Positions 42,301-45,073 of a stretch of 45,073 bases of DNA are shown piece by piece. A program made the position numbers and the translations under genes. The stretch is taken from contig MDYQ01000272.1 in assembly GCA_003024175.1 (NCBI GenBank), forward strand, positions 1 to 45,073. Reading direction: 5' to 3'. This DNA comes from Planoprotostelium fungivorum (Eukaryota > Evosea > Variosea > Cavosteliida > Cavosteliaceae). The notes beneath the pieces were generated by a model that searched no databases, had not been told where the DNA came from, and saw nothing but the letters and a program-made list of their open reading frames with translations. Each line of letters begins with the position of its first letter. The stretch's first letter is position 1.

Positions 42301-44929
42301 TCTTGATGACTTCGACTTGTGAGAAGATAATCTTCACGTCTGATGCCTTGCACAGATCGGGTGACTTACGCAGGGGCTCCAGCCAGAACTGTCGACGTCA
42401 AAATTCGATGAATTCTATGCGAGTTTTCACCTTCACGGTCACGTCGAGGTGGTTGACGTAAGCTGCCTCTGAATCACGAATTTCCTTTGCAATTTCGTTC
42501 CTCCTTCGGTCACGGGCTGTGTGAAGTTGAGTATCTACAACGAACGAATTCTCTGCGAGTTTTCTAGGGAATTTCGGAGAATCATCACACCTGCGTTCTT
42601 CATCTTCAGTTTACGTAAGAAGCTTCGGATGATACACTGCATCGTCACGATCTTTCTCAGATCTAATACGGGTGCCAACGTTTGGCTCGTTGTAGAGGGG
42701 GTTACTGTGTCTTGAGTTTTCGGTGGAATTTCTGTGGCTGCGGGTGGTGGGGAGATTTCGATGGTAGGTGTCGTTGTAGATGACACTCCTGAACTCTCTT
42801 CCTTCCTCTCTGGTGATACCTCTGCCTTCTCTTCTTTCTCCTCTCCTTCTTTCTCTCCCTTCTCTTGCTGTTCCTCTCCATCTTCTCTCTTCTCCTCTGT
42901 CTTCTCTTGTATTCCTCCTCTCTCCTCTTCTTTCACCGTTTCCACTTGTCTCTCCTCACTTCTTCCTTCTTTCTGCCCCCCCTCACTCTTTTCCTCCTTC
43001 TCTTCCTCTCTCAGCTCCTCCGTCTTCTCCTTCTCTTCTTCCTTCTCCACCCTCTTCTCTTCCTCTTTCAGCTCCTCCGTCTTCTCCTTCTCTTCTTCCT
43101 TCTCCACCCTCTTCTCTTCCTCTTTCTCCTGCGGTGCAGTCTCTCTTCTCTCTTCCTCCACAATCTCTACGTCTTCCACTCTGAATGTGCTCTCTTCCCT
43201 CTGTTCGATTGCAGGTTCGAATGACTCTTCCACCTTCTCCCTTCCAATTGAAGTGAGCTCTACGTCTTCCTCCTTGCTTATGAAATGTTGTGCGGTCTCT
43301 CTCTTGTCATCCAGGTAGGTGGATGTTGGATTGTCATCTGTGTTTGATCCCTCCTTCTCTTCTTTCTTCCCCTCCTCTATCTTCTGCTCTTCCTTCTCCT
43401 CTATCTTCTGCTCTTGCTTCTCTTCCACGTGTTTCTCTTGCACTTGTTCCTCCTTCTCTACTGGATGCATAACAGTCTCTTCCCTCGGTGTGGAAACATT
43501 CGTCGCGTCAAAATTTTGCATGTCATCTTCTCCTTCTTTAGGTGTGACATTCTCTGAAGATATCGTCTTCTCTTCGCTCGTCTCTGTTCTCTCACTCTCT
43601 TCTGTCTTCTCTTCGCTCGTTTCTGTCCTCTCACTGTCTTCTGTCTTCTCTTCCTCGGGTGATTCTCTCGGAGTTGTGGGTTCATTTCTCTCACGTTTCT
43701 CCTCTTTCTTCTTGGCCTGAAGACAATTGGATCTCATTGTTCGTGATGATTATGACGATGGATGATCAAGGGTGATGATGTGTGACGATGATGACAATCT
43801 ATGATGGTGAGCACACCTCTCTCGAGGATGGAGATATGATGGATAAGAATAGTCCAGGAATTTTCCCAGTCGACTTCTTGTGTGGAACTTTCTCTGGACT
43901 CGCGCTGACTTCCTTGTGGCTCGTTGTAGATGCAGTCTCCGCCGCCAACGCCGAAGCCGTCCTCTTTGCCCTCACCTATAAGATTCTCATTCGAATGAAA
44001 TCCTTCCCAGACCTTCCCACCTGCAGGACATCCTGACGTGTGACGTAACCTGTCTGAGGTCTGCTGCTGACTTGAATTTGATCTTTCTTAAACTGTGCGG
44101 CAATCTCCGAGGGAGCAAAGAGGTGACGCTTGGAGGGTGACTGTCGTCATCGAGTGAGAAGGTTTCATCCGAATGAAACGGCGCATTGCAATGCGACTCA
44201 CCATGGGGTCATTCTTGACGAATTGGTTCTCCTCGAGTTTTCCACTGTTGACGGAGAAGTAGACGGATTTGGGTCGGCTACGGTTGGATGTTCTGGGGCT
44301 AGGTGGTAGCTCCTCATCTTCCTCATCGCTGCTACCTACATCATGATCAACTGGATGTTCTATAGACGATGAGCACCTGTGTAGACTTTGGGGCCAGTCG
44401 GGTCGTCTGCCATCTCGAACTCGATGCCCAAGGATTTACATTTTTGGATGATCAGCCACACCATGCCGAGGATCTAGGCACGTTTAGATGAAGAAGACAG
44501 AGAAGGGCATCAAAGAAACTCACTTGACGCGTATTGCCTTCCACGATGGCATTGGGATACAGACCTGATGTCTTAATGTCCATCTGAGTCTCCATAAATT
44601 GCAGGGCCACGGAGATATTGTCGATCTTGTGGCTAATGAACTTTGGATTCTTCGTGTATCGAGTGATGCTCTTTCCCGATACGACTTCCAGCAGCTGAAT
44701 GAACATCAATCCGTCACAGAGGTCAGTCTGTATATCGACGATGCCAAGATTTCTTTTCGAAAGCTGAGCGTTGATCCATGCCGAAAATCTCTGTCAATCA
44801 ATCAGATCGAATCATCGTCTGAATTTGGATGGGTGGTTATTTCATGGGAATTAGCAGTGTTCGTGTCGTCTAATGGAGTGTCTGTCTCACCTCGCTTTGG
44901 ATGTTGTTCCATCTTTCAGAGCCACTCAT
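39339..44929 (-). CDS. CH-IQ-RhoGEF-PH-PH-ArfGAP-PH signalling protein
   Basis: A very large gene whose product should link actin, Rho and Arf signalling. MSGSERWNNIQSE at 44929, then a calponin-homology domain: RFSAWINAQLSKRNLGIVDI, DGLMFIQLLEVVSGKSITRY, NISVALQFMETQM. A Glu/Lys-rich exon (42.7-43.7 kb, about 300 residues) is followed by an IQ motif (IVTMQCIIRSFLRKLKMK). The DH domain has EIAKEIRDSEAAYVNHLDVT and LDLSSFLIKPIQRIPRYVLL. The first PH follows (IRRGYLTQMVEK, CLFNDILVCTKAK), then a second PH (FEGELHLRSSSWKRNFFVLK). The ArfGAP zinc finger is WHCADCGTKDPQWINITMG, VLICTDCSGIHRRLG (C-x2-C-x16-C-x2-C, with the arginine). A C-terminal PH ends ARRWVDSVRSL and GKHMTV at TAA 39339. From memory, Dictyostelium GxcDD has a similar CH-IQ-RhoGEF/PH-ArfGAP order. 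Exons at 43.8-44.4 kb are only partly resolved. Confidence 0.85.
40215..40336. repeat. intronic GTGATGAT microsatellite
   Basis: About fourteen alternating units of GTGATGAT and GTGTGATGAT fill an intron just upstream, in coding sense, of the ArfGAP zinc-finger exon. The same kind of (G)ATGATG-rich simple sequence occurs in introns at 12.8 and 26.5 kb. Confidence 0.85.
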
Positions 44930-45073
44930 CCTCAGCTATAAGCATAAGCGTGAATGGATCAAATTACGATCAAGGAGGGGGAGAGTGTAGTGTTAGGCCC
45001 AATGAGGTTGACAGCCTTTGATAAAAATAAACATTCACCAATTTTCATCGCGAGTTGTAATGATGGGAGCTCC

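Noticed and set aside
42734-43720. Long plus-strand open frames rich in Ser, Leu, Phe and Pro
   Set aside because: They are the antisense of the Glu/Lys-rich exon of the minus-strand CH-RhoGEF-ArfGAP gene; GAA/GAG runs read as TTC/CTC on the other strand.

Overview
This window is nuclear DNA from a compact eukaryotic genome. Coding regions are cut by many short GT-AG introns, usually about 38-60 nt with a GTGAG-type donor. Intergenic gaps are often only 50-300 bp, and both strands are used. The gene families (a CH-IQ-RhoGEF-PH-ArfGAP protein, F-box, DOMON, p24, exosome, ALG9, Polycomb RING) point to a free-living amoeboid protist. I infer an amoebozoan, perhaps a protosteloid or variosean amoeba, from gene content alone. 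I see no tRNA, rRNA, CRISPR array, transposase or virus-like element.

Layout. 0-7 kb: the 3' part of an IQ-DH-PH RhoGEF (+), a small C2H2 zinc-finger protein (+), an acidic unknown protein (-), and ALG9 (-). 7-10.5 kb: a secreted DOMON protein (+), exosome subunit RRP43/EXOSC8 (-), and a small one-helix membrane protein (+). 10.5-20.9 kb, all +: a probably N-myristoylated class-3 lipase fused to a P-loop GTPase-like domain; a secreted GH5 glycosidase; a DOMON protein fused to a ferric reductase/NOX-type transmembrane and FAD/NAD module; and an F-box protein with a ParB-like domain plus downstream exons whose link to it is ambiguous. 20.9-24 kb: a Polycomb-group RING protein with a RAWUL tail (-), a mitochondrial RsfS/MALSU1 protein (+), and RhoGDI (-). 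24-30 kb: a small unknown gene (-), a large secreted alpha/beta hydrolase with a 10 x 23-nt minisatellite in one intron (-), a four-helix membrane protein (-), and a TMED2-like p24 cargo receptor (+). 30-39 kb: an ATAD5/ELG1-type clamp unloader (-), an MFS transporter (-), an NTF2-like protein (+), and WDR12/YTM1 (-). 39-45 kb: a very large CH / Glu-Lys-rich / IQ / DH-PH / PH / ArfGAP / PH protein (-).

Several genes share themes. Two RhoGEFs and a RhoGDI belong to the Rho GTPase cycle. ALG9 and the p24 protein serve the early secretory pathway, which would feed the secreted DOMON, GH5 and hydrolase products. RRP43, WDR12, RsfS and ELG1 are housekeeping RNA, ribosome and replication factors.

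The most unusual feature is not a gene. A short motif, CTACAACG or its complement CGTTGTAG, occurs at about 38 places against 1-2 expected by chance. It lies in introns (where it repeatedly supplies the 3' splice-site AG), in exons and between genes, and twice forms a perfect 16-bp palindrome. Coordinates of multi-exon genes run from start codon to stop codon and include introns. Exon joins were worked out by eye.
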